Shown here piece after piece: positions 28,398-43,000 of a stretch of DNA of 64,000 bases. The notes beneath the pieces were generated by a model. It was not told the DNA's origin and did not search any database. It saw only the letters and a program-made list of their open reading frames with translations. The DNA comes from Brachycybe producta (Eukaryota; Arthropoda; Diplopoda; Playtdesmida; Andrognathidae), in the NCBI GenBank assembly GCA_036925085.1, contig JAUPFP010000003.1:682001-746000 (forward strand), read 5' to 3'. Each line of letters begins with the position of its first letter. Positions within the stretch are counted from its first letter, which is position 1. A program made the position numbers and the translations under genes.

Positions 28398-31300
28398 GGA
28401 AAAACAAACCACAAACGGATTGAAACCTGTTAGGGCAAGGGCCCCTCCTCTTCCTATATTAAATGGGGCGGGGGCCCTCATACGTGACCCCCCTTTTTTC
28501 ACTTAAAATATTGATTATTCTTTCAATTTTCAACAAAATTTTTTAGAATCAATTTAAAAACTAGAAGGGTAGTAGTTCAAAACAGGCAATTAGAAAACGG
28601 GATGAACAGAAGTTGGCTCCGCCCTTGTTATGACGACCGGCAACTTCTAATTGGTTTGTTGTGTGGTTCGACGTTGAAAAGGGCGGAGCATGTAACGTCA
28701 GACTACATAACCAACCAATTAGAAGTTGCCAGTCGTCATAACAAGGGCGGAGCCAACTGTAATTCTGACCGATTTCTAAACTGCCTGTTAGCTCAAACGC
28801 CATAAAAAAAAGCTTATTTTAAAAAATAACACCAACATGCAATAAAAGCTACCCTTCTAGTTTCTAAAGTGTACTTTCAAGTTTTGTCATATGAACCAGG
28901 TACTGTAGGTTAATTTCTTGCAGTTTCAGAAAAGCAACACACTAAGAATAAATTGAAAGTTTGTTAGAAACTAGAAGGAAAGTTGAAATCACTTAATAGA
29001 GTATTATGGAAAATACTATTTTCATATTAATATCGTTCAAAATAAACTTTTTATGTCAGTTCGAAAATGACCCAATTTCAAACCGGATGCTATTTTGCTA
29101 ATTCTTTTTCTATAAAAAGTTTATTTTGAAAGATATCAAAAAAACATGAAAATAATATTTTCCATAATACTCTATTAAGTGATTCAGTTACCCTTCTAGT
29201 TTCCAACAAACTTTCAATTTATTCATAGTGTTGGTTTTCTGAAACTGCAAAAATAACCTGAAGTATACCTGGTTCATTAAACAACTTAGAGAAACTTGAA
29301 AGTGTTTTATAAACTAGAAGGGTAACTCAATCACTTTCTTAAAATGATTGAGCTACCCTTCTAGTTTCTAAAACATTCATTTTGCTCTCTTCTGAAAGAC
29401 AGAATAATCAAAATTCGAAAGCCGTTTTTCCACTTTAAAAATGTTCAAAATATTGCAAATTGAAACATTCAAGGCTTTCAAATGGACCTCTATATTTTAG
29501 AGGAGGATACCTTCGACTCTTGAATGACCACCAACAAAGATGAACCAATCAAATTTGACCTTTGACCTGCATATTTCTTAAGAGCAAGTGTTTTTTTTAT
29601 TTTCTTCAAACAAATAACACAACTATTATAGACTAGAATAACATTTTCAGAAAAAGAAACAAACCAATTGTTTCCTTCCCCCTTGATGATGATGATGATG
29701 AGGCTGGACGTTGTCCATCATCAAAGGGAGGAGAGAAGGGGGAGCAGAAGGGGGGGGGGGTCAAGTGGTCATAGAGATAACAATCCCCCCTCCTCCTCCT
29801 CCTTCTAACCTCTTCCCCTAAGTTTAACCTCTCTTCCTAACCCCTCAAAAGAGAGTCAAGGAAGCAAATTAACTTTTAAAAAATACCTGACGGAATCCAC
29901 TTTACGATTTCCCCGTACAAACCCCCCCCCCCACCTCTCCCCCTCACTATTTATTGAAAACAAGGATAAAATTTAAAACCTGTCACAGAAAATTGTACAA
30001 ATTATAATTATCATTAACGAAATACAAATAAATAGTCTTTCCCTAACCAAATAATAATTGTTGAGGGGAGAGAGATTAAAAACTAGAAAGGAGGGGTTTG
30101 TTTAGAGGGTGTAAATTATATCCTACCACCCCCCCTCTAATAATGTAACATAGGAAGTTGCAAAGGGACAAAACAAAATGTCAACAATGCAAATAAAGAA
30201 TGTGTTAATATTGTCTTAACTGTAATCACTGAATAGTGAATAATAAACTTTTAATGCAATAAAACTTGCAATGTGACATGCAACTTCAATGTTTATATAG
30301 TGTGATGCGACTCATGCAACTTGATAAAACTTTCTTTTTAACTAGTGTGAGACTCAAAGTCTTATAAACACAGGTAGTTAGAAATAGGTCAGAACTTCAG
30401 TTGGCTCTGCCCTTGTTATAACGACCGGCAACTTTAATTGGTAGGTTATGTAGTCTGACGTCACATGCTTCGCCCCTTTTCAACGTCAAACTACATAACC
30501 AGCCAATTAGAAGTTGCCAGTCGTCATAACGAGGGCGGAGCGAACTGAAGTTTTCACCTATTTCTAACTACCTGTGTTTATAAGACTTTGAGTCTCACAC
30601 TAGTTAAAAAGAAAGTTTTATCAAGTTGCATGAGTCGCATCACACTATATAAACATTGAAGTTGCATGTCACATTGCAAGTTTTATTGCATTAAATGTTT
30701 TATTAAAAGTTGCTAGTGTGGATAAGGGTTTTTTTTAAATGTGGAAACCAAACCTTTTAGAAAACTCAATTATTAGCAATTCATTACTTTAGCTTTTATC
30801 CGGGTTTACCCTTTTTGTCCAGATACAGCTCTTAGCCTCTTTTGTCCAGGGTTTAGCTCTTGTTCACGTTTAGTTTCAGGACCAGATTTTAGACAGACAA
30901 TTAGAAATCGGGAAGAACTAAAGTTGGCTCCGCCCTTTTTATGAACGACCGGCAACTTCTAATTGGTTGGTTATGTAGTTTGACGTCACATGCTTCGTCC
31001 CTTTTCAACGTCAAACCACACAAGAAACCAATTAGAAGTTGCCGATCGTTCATAACAAGGGCGGAGCCAACTGAAGTTCTCCCCTATTTCTAACTGCCTG
31101 TGATTTTAGCCATTGTTCATTTTTTTAGCTCCTATTAATTTAACAAATTGTCAGCTTTAGCTGTTCATTGTGTTTTAGTCGTTAGTGTAATTTTAAATCT
31201 TGCTCCATTTAGCTCTTATGTAGTTCTTCATGTTTTAGCTCTTTTGATTTATTACAAAGTTTAGTTCTTGTTTCATTAGTTTAGATCTAAATCCAGTTAT

Positions 31301-34300
31301 AATCAATTAATCACATTTTTCTAACTAAACAAAGCTTCAAAGGGGCCTCGAGAAAAGAAGTTAATAAATTAAAAAAGACCCTCTGGGATAGTCCATACAA
31401 ATCACGTTTTCAATTTATGACATAAATTACCACCACATACACAAAAACCAGAATTTCCGGAATTTACTTCTTTTTCTCCATAGTTTTTTTTAAATTTAAA
31501 TTCCATCCCCCCTTACCACCCACTAGGAAGATCTTAAATTTTAAACAATAAATTTTAACTTTTATTCCTTCTTTTTTTAGATTTTAAAAAAGACAAATTT
31601 TAAAAAACCATTGTGAAATTAGGAAAAAAAGGTATTCAGGTCCCACTGTGATGAGAGACGACACATCATAGAAAGTGTTTTAGATACTAGAAGGGCAGCT
31701 CAATCGCTTAAGAGGGTATTTTTTTCATGTTAGATATATCTTTCAAAATAAACGTTTTACAGAGAAATTTTTAAAAAATATCGTTGGGTCATTTTAAAAC
31801 TGACATAAGAAGTTTATTTTGAAAGATATCTAACACTGAAAACACCCTCCAAATTATTTAGCTACCCTTCTAGTTTCTAAAACACTTAAATTTCTTGTCA
31901 TTTTGAACCTGAAAAAGACAGAAAAAATAACCAAGAAATTCGAAAGGCAGGTTCACACTTTAAAAATGCACCTTAAAAAGCATTGAGAGAGTTTTGATTA
32001 CATGGAGAGTAGAGGGGGTAATAAAAGAGGGCAAAAACCCCAGAAAGCCACTGACCTAGACCTTGCCTCATTCAGTGAAAACCTCCCCCCCCTCAACTCC
32101 CTAAATGTTACGCCTCTTTGCGGACGATGGGATTTTTGTATTTCAGGGGAGAGAGAGAGAGAACCCCACCTGACTGACTGTCCTACCCAGAAAACAGGTA
32201 ACATTTTTTCTCTCTCTCCCTAAATCGGCCACCTTCCTTCTTCTTTGAATAATACACACACTTTCACTGAAAAAGAGGCCTTTCAACTTTTAAAACAACT
32301 GAAAAGTTTTTTTGAAACTTCCGTCAATAGAAAAATAACCCCCCCCCCTCCTTTGAGATAATGACGTAACGAGAGGCAGGAATTTAAGAATCAATGAAAT
32401 TAAAAGAGGCTCAAATTCAAGAGAGAAAACCTTCTAAACATTCCTGTTTAGAACAGAAGTTCTTCTATGTTGGAAACCCTGGTGAGAGGGTTCAAGTTCA
32501 AATACACAAGAGTTTTTTCTTAATAAATTTGGATAAATAAGCCTAGTTACTGACAGTTAACTCTCAAGCGGCTTCAATAGACTCAAGTAATTCAGGAAAC
32601 TCTCCGGACTCTCAATAAAGTTTGTCAACTGTCAATAAACTATCAGGCTTATTCAGTAACTCAAACCATTCAGTTAGCTCTCAAGAGCCTTCAAAGAACT
32701 ATTTGGTAATCCAGTAAACTATTAAGAAAGCTCCGGACTCTCCACTGAGTCTCCGGACTCTCCACTGAGTCTCCGGACTCTCCACTGAGTCTCCGGACTC
32801 TCCACTGAGTCTCCGGACTCTCCTCTGAGTCTCCGGACTCTCCTCTGAGTCTCCGGACTCTCCTCTGAGTCTCCGGACTCTCCTCTGAGTCTCCGGACTC
32901 TCCTCTGAGTCTCCGGACTCTCCTCTGAGTCTCCGGACTCCCAATTAACTCTTCGTAAAACCCAAAACACTATTTCAAGATGAAGTGTTAATTTCACACC
33001 TTTTTTTTTAATCAGACAACTGCCCCCCCCCCCCGCCAATTATTTTATGAATTAAAATTTGTAATCAAATTAAAACAATTCGTAAATTAAATCTGAAATA
33101 ATTTTAAGAATGTCAACACAGAAAACAATAGCTATTTGTGACGTCACAGAGAACCATGCTAATTAATTGTTATAATATATTCATTAATTTGAGAAAAAGA
33201 AAAAGGCGACAAATTATTTAAACCAACTTCCGGAAGAAAAAACCACTTGACTAAAAACAGGCCTCAAATAACATTTTTCACAAGGAACCGGATTTACTGT
33301 AGTCGACTCACTGTAACTTGAAGCTTGTGACGTCATAAAAAAAAAGGGGGGTTGACCAAAAAGTTAGAGCCAGATTAGAGAAGCGATTCAGCTGCCCCCT
33401 CTAGTTTCTAAAATACTAAATTTTGTTCATGAAAACCAGAATAACCAGAGTTGGAGTGATTGATACTCAATAAAATTGGTGGTTTGAGAATGTTGAAACC
33501 CTGCATAGAGAGTTCAAGGACTACAAAAATGTCTTTCTTGAAACTGTGTCTCAGCCATTTCACTCTCAAGTTAGATAAAAACTAGAAAAGACAGGAGGAA
33601 AAATATTGACCCTTAAAAAAAGATGGAGAAAATTGTGGGAAAAATGTTGACTCCAGTTTGTCTGAATTTATTATTAAAATATGGAGTCGACTCCAATTTT
33701 ATTCCTTTGAAGAAGTCAAATCCTGATAACAAAAGACGTTAATCTCCCCTCTGATTTGAAAGAGGATGACCACTGGTCAATGAAGACAAACTGTCCAGAC
33801 TGTACATTATATTCATCTGTGTCTGACCAGTGTCCACCACCACCTTCCTATACTGACCCTCCTCCTCCTCCTCCCATTTCATTTCTACCTGTCATTTGAA
33901 AAAGACGCCCAATTGATCAACATGAAAAGGAACAATTGAAGGAGGGGTCAGAGTATTATATCAAGTTCAAACTGGAATTTTTTTTTATAAGTGACCACAA
34001 AGTGACCCATCAATTAGGAGGGGGGTCACTCAAAATAAAGTGGTCAACCAGTCAAAAAAATTGGATTACATATGGACGATCATTAAAAAGCCCAATGTTG
34101 TAACAACCCACGGCTAAGTAATTCCACTAGATGGCGCACTGATCAAGCGCCAATTGGACTAACCATTAAACGGAACAAGAGCCAAACACAGGCAATTATA
34201 AATCGTGACATACAGAAGTTGGCTCCGCCCTTTTTATGACGACCGGCAACTTCTAATTGGTTTGTTGTGTGGTTCGACGTTGAAAAGGGCGGAGCATGTG

Positions 34301-34787
34301 ACGTCAGACTACATAACCAACCAATTAGAAGTTGCCGGTCGTCATAAAAAGGGCGGAGCCAACTTCTGTATGTCACGATTTCTAATTGCCTGTGTGCCAA
34401 ACTGAACAAGGGCCAAACTAAACAAGTGCCAAGAAAAATAACCACAAAATTTTGAGCAGTTATTCAGTTTTTAGCCATTTGTTCAATTTTGGGCTAATTA
34501 CGTTTGGCGCTTGTTCAATTTTGGGCTAATTACGTTTGGCCCTTGTTCAATTTGGCACTTAGATGGTTTGGCGCTTGTTTAATTTGGCACTTAGGCTCAA
34601 GTTGGCGTTTCTTCACTTTAGCACTTTATTCTGTTAGGCATTTCATCAAATATGGCCGCCACAATATTCAAAAGATTCAGTCACACACAGAAAACGCCTG
34701 TCATAAATGTCCACCAATATAACAGTCCACTGCTACATGACTCCACTAACGTAACTCATACGGAATCAATGACGTCAAATGTGGAAA

Positions 34788-34819
<32 letters not shown>

Positions 34820-37800
34820 GACAACAAACCTAATAATGTTGATCACTTCTGGAAAAAAATGTCTGATATTGACGATAATGATGACGTCATAATCACCCAC
34901 GCAATTCAAAACGGCTGCCCATTCCGAATACATGAAGTGAAACGGAACTATTTTTAGACACGAAGGAGACTAGAAAGAAAATCCCATTAGAATAATATTC
35001 TTGATTCTCTCAAAAACGCCCACATCTTTATTTTGGCTGCCGTTCATTCAAGCATCAAACAACCGCCTCCACCAAAACACAAAATTGTAAACAAAAACTT
35101 AAAAGTGCCACCAGACGGAGCCACTGTGTGCACAACAGGTTCCTTTGGCTCGCTTGTAAGGCGACTACATTACATCCGCAGAACAAACTTGAACACAAAT
35201 GACAGTTGAAAAGGGCGGAGCATGTGACGTCAGACTACATAACCAACCAATTAGAAGTTGCCGGTCGTCATAAAAAAGGGGCGGAGCCAACTGAAGTTTT
35301 CACCTATTTATAACTACATGTACACAAATGTGCATAGGAACTGAACCAAACCGCTATTTATACGATCTTTATTTTCGGCTATATTTATGGCCGATAATCC
35401 ATTCTGAGCATGCGCAGTTATGAAAAATGGCCGTTTTTTTCTTCCAGAAACTCACAATTTTCCCTTCCGATTTAGGCCGGTTTTGATTCCCGATTTTGGC
35501 TGTTTTTCATCTTCGAATAACATCTGATTTTGGGTCGTTACTAGAAGAGTTCCTGATTCAATCCCAACTTTGGCCGTTTTTTTTGGTTCCTTAGTAGCAT
35601 CCGATTTAGATCACTTTTTTTCATTCCTAAATCACTCGAATTTTTAGCCGTTTTTCATTCCAGAATAACATAACATTTAGACCATATTTTCGTTCCTGAT
35701 TCAATCCCAACTTTGGCCGTTTTTTTGGTTCCTTAGTAGCATCCAATTTAGATCGTTTTTTTCAGTCACTTTTTTTTGTGGCTGTTTTTCATTCCTGATT
35801 CACTCACTTCCTAATTCGTGAACGTTTTTTTTTTCCATTCCTGATTCGATCCCGAATTTGACCATTTAATATCCGACTTTGACCTTTTTCAATCCTGATT
35901 CTTCCCAGATTTTTTGGCCGTTTTTTTTAAATATAATTCTTTCTTAATTTTCCAATCTGAGCTGTTAATTTCAATATCGGGAAAGTCTTCCATTTCCGCC
36001 AATTGTCTGCAAACAATTCAAAGCAAGTGGATGCTGAACTGTTGCAGATCTTACGGAAAAATTGAAAGTAAAGAAAAAATGATTCTTAATTTTAATTTGA
36101 TTTCTCATAACCTCGTAGTTAATTAAGATGTTTATGAACCACAAAAAAATATATATTAAGAGCAGACAAGTCTTTGAATGTGTCAATGAACTTGCGGAAA
36201 AAAAATCTCTTCAAAGGATTTTAATCCGCAATCATCTTTTTTTCCCGAAGCTTAAAATCCGTTATTCTTTAAGCTGGTTGGTTGTTCAACTTTTTTTTTA
36301 AAGTAACTTTAAGATGAAATTGAAAGTGTTTTAGAAACTAGAAGGGTAGCTCATTCACTTAAGGGTAATCACATATTGATTGATCTTTCAAAATAAACTT
36401 TTTACAGACCAAAAATTAAAAAATACTGTCAGCTTAAAACTGTGTCATTGCCAAACTGCCTTAAAAAGTTTATTTTGTAAGATCAATCAATATGAAATTA
36501 CCCTTAAGTGAATGAGCTACCCTTCTAGTTTCTAAAACACATTCATTTTCTTCTTTAAATCCTTTAAAAACAGCCCATAATCGAACTCTGTATTATTCTG
36601 CAGTTTTAGAAGAACAATAAAGAAAAACTGAAAGTTTATTAAAAACTAGAAAGATATTGTTCATGTTGATATCTTTTAAAATGAACTTTTTATCAACTAT
36701 AATTAAAAATATCGTCTCTTCTTCTTCAATCATCTTCAAACTGCCATAAAAAGCTTATTTTGAACGATATCAAATATGAAACTACTATTAAGTGATTGAG
36801 CTACGACGCTTCTAGTTTCTAAAACACTAGTTTATTTCTTGATTTTGGCTCTTTTAAAAGATAGAATAATCATAAGAGTTCAAGGGTTACCCCGTTTATA
36901 CTTTCAAAACTACCTTAACCTAATTATCTGACTCAATCGATTCCCATTTCCTTCAGATCGATACACGTCACTGACCAGTATAAGTGACCAAATGACCAGC
37001 AGTAGAGAACAAACAACACAACACAGGCAGTTAGAAATCGGGGAGAACTTCAGTTGGCTCCGCCCTTGTTATGAGACCTGGCAACTTCTAATTGGTTGGT
37101 TATGTAGTCTGACGTTGAAAAGGGAGGAGCATGTGACGTCAGACTTCATAACCAACCAAATTAGAAGTTGCCAGGTCTCATAACAAGGGCGGAACCAACT
37201 GAAGTTCTCCCCGATTTCTAACTGCCTGTCAACACAACCCATATCAATACAGGTAATGACAGTCATATCACTTAATTATTTAACAAAATTGATAATTAAT
37301 CAAAATAAGTGAAAAATGAAAGACAAAAATCCGGAAGTTAGAAAAACACTAGGAACAATCCTTTTTAAAGTTTTCCTTTTCAGAGAAAAATGTCTTAAAA
37401 TTCATAATTAAAACTATAAAATTAATTAATTACACAAGAGTCAAAAGTAAACAACACCCCATGTAATTAAAAATGAATTATTATTACAAAATGAACTACT
37501 GAACGACTGAGGTTTTAGTTTTTGACTCATTTTTACTTGATTTTACTATCTTTTAAAATTAAACTTTTTATAGACAAAAAAAATAGTAATAACTGATTTT
37601 AAACTGTCTTTCAGGTGCAAAATTTAAAAAAAAATTAGAAAGTGTTTTAGAAACTAGAAGGGTAACCGCCTATCATTTAAGTCTATTTTCGTGTTAAGAT
37701 ATCTTTCAAAATAAGCTTTTTATAGAGAGAAATTTTAAAAATATCATCATCTTAAAAGTTCTTTTCAAACTCACAATAAAAAGCTTATTTAAAAAAAAAT

Positions 37801-39789
37801 ATCAACATGAAAATACCCTTAAGTAATTTATTTACCCTTCTAGTTTCTAAAACACTTTCTAATTTTTTTTTTAATTTTGCTACCTGAAAGACAATTTAAA
37901 ATCAGTTATTTACTATTTTTTTGTCTATAAAAAGTTTATTTTAAAAGATATCAAAACTAGAATAAACTATTATATAACTCAATTACCCTTCTAGTTTCTA
38001 ACACTTTCAATTTCTCGCTTCTGAAGCTGCAAAATAATCAGATTTTGAACAATGGATCAAATATACAAATTTGATATTTTGCAAAAATTTTAGCTTCAAA
38101 ATGATGTATAGTTTAAAAAAGCTGCCTAAAACTCAAAAGAGCGGCGGCCATTTTGTGCCCAAAATCAAGTTCAAATGCCTAAATCTCAAAAGAGCGGCGG
38201 CCATTTTGTGCCCAAAATCAAGTTCAAATTCCAAAGTCTAAAACTCAAAAGAGCGGCGGCCATTTTGTGCTCAAAAAATCAAGTTCAAACTGAAAAGAGC
38301 TACCGGCGGCCATTTTGTGCTCAAAATCACGTTCAAGTTCATAAATCTTTAAAAATTCCTTCGAATCCAATGATAAAATAATGAAGACAAAAGAAAGAAA
38401 TTAAATTATTCAAGTCAATGAACACATCTTTTTATTTTAAACGGTTGACCTCTCACCCACCTCCCCCCCCTGCCCATTTTTCTACAATAATTAAAAACTA
38501 AACAATTCCACCCCCTCTTTTATTGGTTGTGTGTCATCCACCCCCACCTAAATATGCAAATTAAGCTTTTGTTTCTAATTATGATGTGTTTATTAATATA
38601 CATATTTTAATTTATGGAACAGTTTACATTCAACTTCCTATAAAGTGAGGAGGAGGAGGTCATTTAGGGACACAATTACCTTTTGCGCGTTTCAATTCGC
38701 ATAAAATGGCTTCCTTTTTTCACCTACTTATAAATTTTAATTTTTAAGACTCATCCTTTCAGGAGAACAAAATTAATAGAAACTTGAAAATCTTTTAGAA
38801 ACTAGAAGGGTAATAGAAAGTATTTTCATGTTTGATATCTTTCAAAATAAACTTTAATTTTTGGCTTAAAGTTTTGGGCAATTTTCAAACTGATATAAAA
38901 AGTTTATTTTAAAAGATATTAAACATGAAAATACTCTTACATGATTGAACTACCCTTCTAGTTTTTAAAGCATACTCCAGATTCTCTTCATTTTGAGTTC
39001 GAGAGACCGTCTTTTACAATTTAAGGCCAAACCAAAAGGTTGTTTAGAGGCTAGAAATTCTCCAATTTAATCATAATATTATGATCAACAATTTTTAATA
39101 GATTTTTAGCCTCTAAACAAGTCTTTGTGATTGAGAAAAAAAGCCTATTTTTGTTCGCCTTATCTTTTAAAATAAACTTTTATTACGGCAATTTAAAAAA
39201 TGATCCAAGACTTAGTGAGGTTTGATAAGTATCAGTGAGACTGTTTAGAGGCTAGAACCAAAAATGACCTTTAGATTAAATGGAAGTTTGTATTCGTCTA
39301 CAAACCTTGGATTAATAGCTAGCCTCTAAACAGTCTCATGTAATTTTTTTGATCTTTTATAAAGTTGTCAATTCCCACACAAAACAAAAATATTTCTCAA
39401 GAAATTAAGGCACAAATTCAAGAAGAAGTAAAACTTGACGCCGCCCCCCACCTCCCCTTATGAAACCCTCTTGCTCTAATCACACACAGAGGGTTCAAGT
39501 GTCAAGTTTTCTTTCTTGAATGTCAGTGTTTTGCCAGAAATCCCCATTTATCTCCCTTCTCCCTGAAAAGGTAACCTCTCTCCTCCACCCCTTTTTTTTT
39601 TTTCCAAAAGTGAGTTGAAATGGAGCCAGTGAGTTTGAGGCCTCGAGTGAGGCACTGACACTTCCTCAGGGTGAATGTACTCTCCTCCTCCGTCTTCATT
39701 TTACAAAAAAATCTGGGGTTTCTAAACTTCCCATGCATGATAAGCAAATAGGACGACCTCTCTCCATCCATCCATCCAGCTAGCTAGCT

Positions 39790-39823
<34 letters not shown>

Positions 39824-39985
39824 ATCCATCTATCCTTCATTCATTCCTTTTCTCTCCAGCTCCTTCAATTTCTCTCTCTCTCTCTCCATCTGTAGCATGC
39901 TCTCTCAATCCATCCTTCATAGTCTCTCTCTCTCTCTAGCTCCTTCATTCTCTCTCTCTATCCATCCCTACATTCATTCTCTATT

Positions 39986-40036
<51 letters not shown>

Positions 40037-43000
40037 TGTTTACTTTAAAAAAAAAACCCTCTTTTTTTTCAAAGTCAAGGTCACTTCAAGAAACCCAAGT
40101 GACGACATAAAAGTGGAATCTTATGACGTCACACAAACAGGAGCATGGAACTAAAGGACACCATTTCCAACGAAAAGACCTTGAAAATCCTTGAAGGATT
40201 TTTTGTTATCATCCACTTTTTTTTTTTAAATAAAACTTGCTCAGGTTTTTAAGGGACTTGTTTTTTCTTCAATAAACGTAAATAATGTGAGGGGGGTTTA
40301 TAATTTCTTATTATTTAAAACGTTGAAAATTTTGAAAAGTTTACTAGAATTTCGAAACTAGAAAGGCAATCACCGGTATCTTTTTTTTTTGCAAAATAAA
40401 TTTGTTATCATCCACAAAATTGAAAAAGCTAAACTTTTTGACATTTTTCCCTTTCAAACTTTGTTTATTTTGAAAAAAATATTTAAGTGATAAAAATATT
40501 TTTAACTCCTTCTGTTGCCCTTTCTAGTTTCTAAATTTTTTTGCAAACATTTAGTTTCTTCTAGATGGTTTTTTAATAAAACATCTTGCCTTTCTAGTTT
40601 TTAAATTCTTGCAAACTTTTAAAGATTCTTCTGGATGGTTTTTTTAATAAAACATCTTTGCCTTTCTAGTTTCTAAATTCTTGCGAACTTTTAAAGATTC
40701 TTCTAGATTGCGATGACTAAAATCAAACTTTCTAAAGTTTAAACAAATCAAAACCGGCGTTTTCAAACTTATAATAAAAAGCTTATTTTGAAAGATATTT
40801 TGAAAATACTTTCAAAAACGCATTCGCGTTTACTATTCTAGTTTCTAACAAACTTAATAAAATTTCATTTAGAAATTGCTGACATTCGTAACTTGTCTTT
40901 CATAAGAAATCTTTCGCGTGCTGAGAAACGCTCATTGTTATGTTTTATTATGTAAAATAATGATCTTATCAAAATGAGCAATATAATAAAACACGAGTAA
41001 CACAAATTGAAGGTCAAATAAGGTCACACCTTATTCACATTATTATCCAACGACGCTTGAATTTTTATAGAATTTAACCGCATTTATTCGTCATATTTAT
41101 TGAAAAAAAAACTCATTTTGCCGTTAATATAAAGAGAAGTTGAAAGTGTCTTAGAAACTAGAAGGGTAGCTCAATCACTTAAGGATTCATTATATTTCAA
41201 AATAAACTTTTTATAGACAAATTTTTTTTAAAAAATCTCGTCTGCTTAAAGTTGAGTCATTTTTGAAACTGACATAAAAAGTTTATTTTGAAAAATATCA
41301 ACATAAAAAAACCCTTAAGTGATTCAGTTACCCTTCTAGTATCTAAAACACTTTCAAGTTTCTTCTTCAGTTTGCTCATCTGCAAGACAGAATAAAACTG
41401 GTTAATTAAGAGCGAATTTATTGTGTTTTTATCAAAAGAGCAAAAACGAATAAAAACTAGAAAGTGTTTTTTTAGAAACTAGAATGGTAGCTCTCATCAC
41501 TTAAAAAAGGTATTACTTTTTTCATGTTGATATCGTTCAAAATAAACTTTTAAAAAGTCAAAAATTAACACAAAAATATTGTTGAGTCATTTTAAAACTT
41601 ATGAAAAAGCTTATTTTGAAAGATATCAAAAACATGAAAATATCTATAAGTGATTGACCTACCCTTCTAGTTTTCTTAATTGTATTTCCTTGAAAGACAA
41701 TATGAACCGTTTACAGCTTTTATAAACCACATGAAGTGTATTTAATTACAAAATTCCCCTATTAAAAATGTTATATTTTGCACAATTCAAGCTCATTATG
41801 CACTTTTTTCAACCATAAGGAAGAAAAAAAAAACGTCATTTCACAGGTCACAGTGACATTTATTCATCTTAGTCACTCTCTTCTTTATTTCTTATATTAC
41901 AGAAGTTAATTAAAACTCATTTAATATTTTCCAATATGGCCGCCATTCAAATGAAAATAAACCTGGGGGAAGAAAAAAAAACATTTTTCCTTTTTTTCCT
42001 AAACTGAAATGCGTTTTAATTCAGGTGGAAAAGGAAGGAGGAGGAGGAGGAGAGAGAATGTCGCGTTTTTCAAACAACGTTTAAATTAATCCAAAAAAGC
42101 AATTTCCGTGAAATGACGTCTATCACCATAATAGGTACCACTATGGACACAGGTGCTTCAATGAAACACACATGTGTCACACACACACAAAGTGATACAA
42201 CGAAGAATAACAAGTGGAACGTAACGAATTGGATAATAACCAGAAATGAGACTGAAGTTCACTTATAACGCGAGCCCCCCCTCTCTAACCAGGCCCCCCC
42301 CTCTCACTATCGAGCCTCCTTCTCTGGCCCTTTCCTTTCAGTAAACACACAGGCAGATAGAAATCGGGACAAACAGAAGTTGGCTCAGCCCTTTTTATGA
42401 CGACCGGCAACTTCTAATTGGTTGGTTATGTAGTCTGACGTCATTTCAACGTCGAACCCACACAACAAACCAATTAGAAGTTACCATAAGTCGTCATAAA
42501 AAGGGCGGAGCCAACTGCATGAAGTTCTCTCCTATTTCTAACTGCCTGTCCCCTTCCTTTCAGTAAACCTGGCCCCTCCCACTTTAAAAACTTTTTCAGG
42601 TTCCAACTTTTTATATCAAGCCCCTCCCTTCTAAATTAAGCTCTTCTTTGGCCCCTTTTAACCTGAACCTAAACCCATTCTAAGACCCCCCCTTCTCTTT
42701 TATCGGGGCCCCCTTTAAACCAAGCCCCACTCAGGTCCGAGTACCAATTCATCTTTTCAATTCTAAAATCCAAAACAATGCATCAAATTTCGACGAAATT
42801 TGACCAAAACCTCTCCAACTCAATTACAATTTTAATTTCATAATGGATAACAAGTGACCAATGTCCGAAAGTTCAGAAAAATACAAAGTTTCTCTTGAAT
42901 TTCATTTATCAAGAGGAACTTTTTCAATTCTAAAAAGTTCGGTTATTTCTTATTGTCATTTTTAATATCGTCAAACTTGAAATTAAGTCACTTTACAAAA

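Noticed and set aside
28561-28805. Small ORFs repeated in every family A copy ([15 protein letters not shown] peptides)
   Set aside because: They occur in both strands of each palindrome because arms lack stops; they start and stop at element edges and are not genes.
32699-33039. Minus-strand ORFs [15 protein letters not shown]
   Set aside because: 20-bp repeat read in all frames; no homology.
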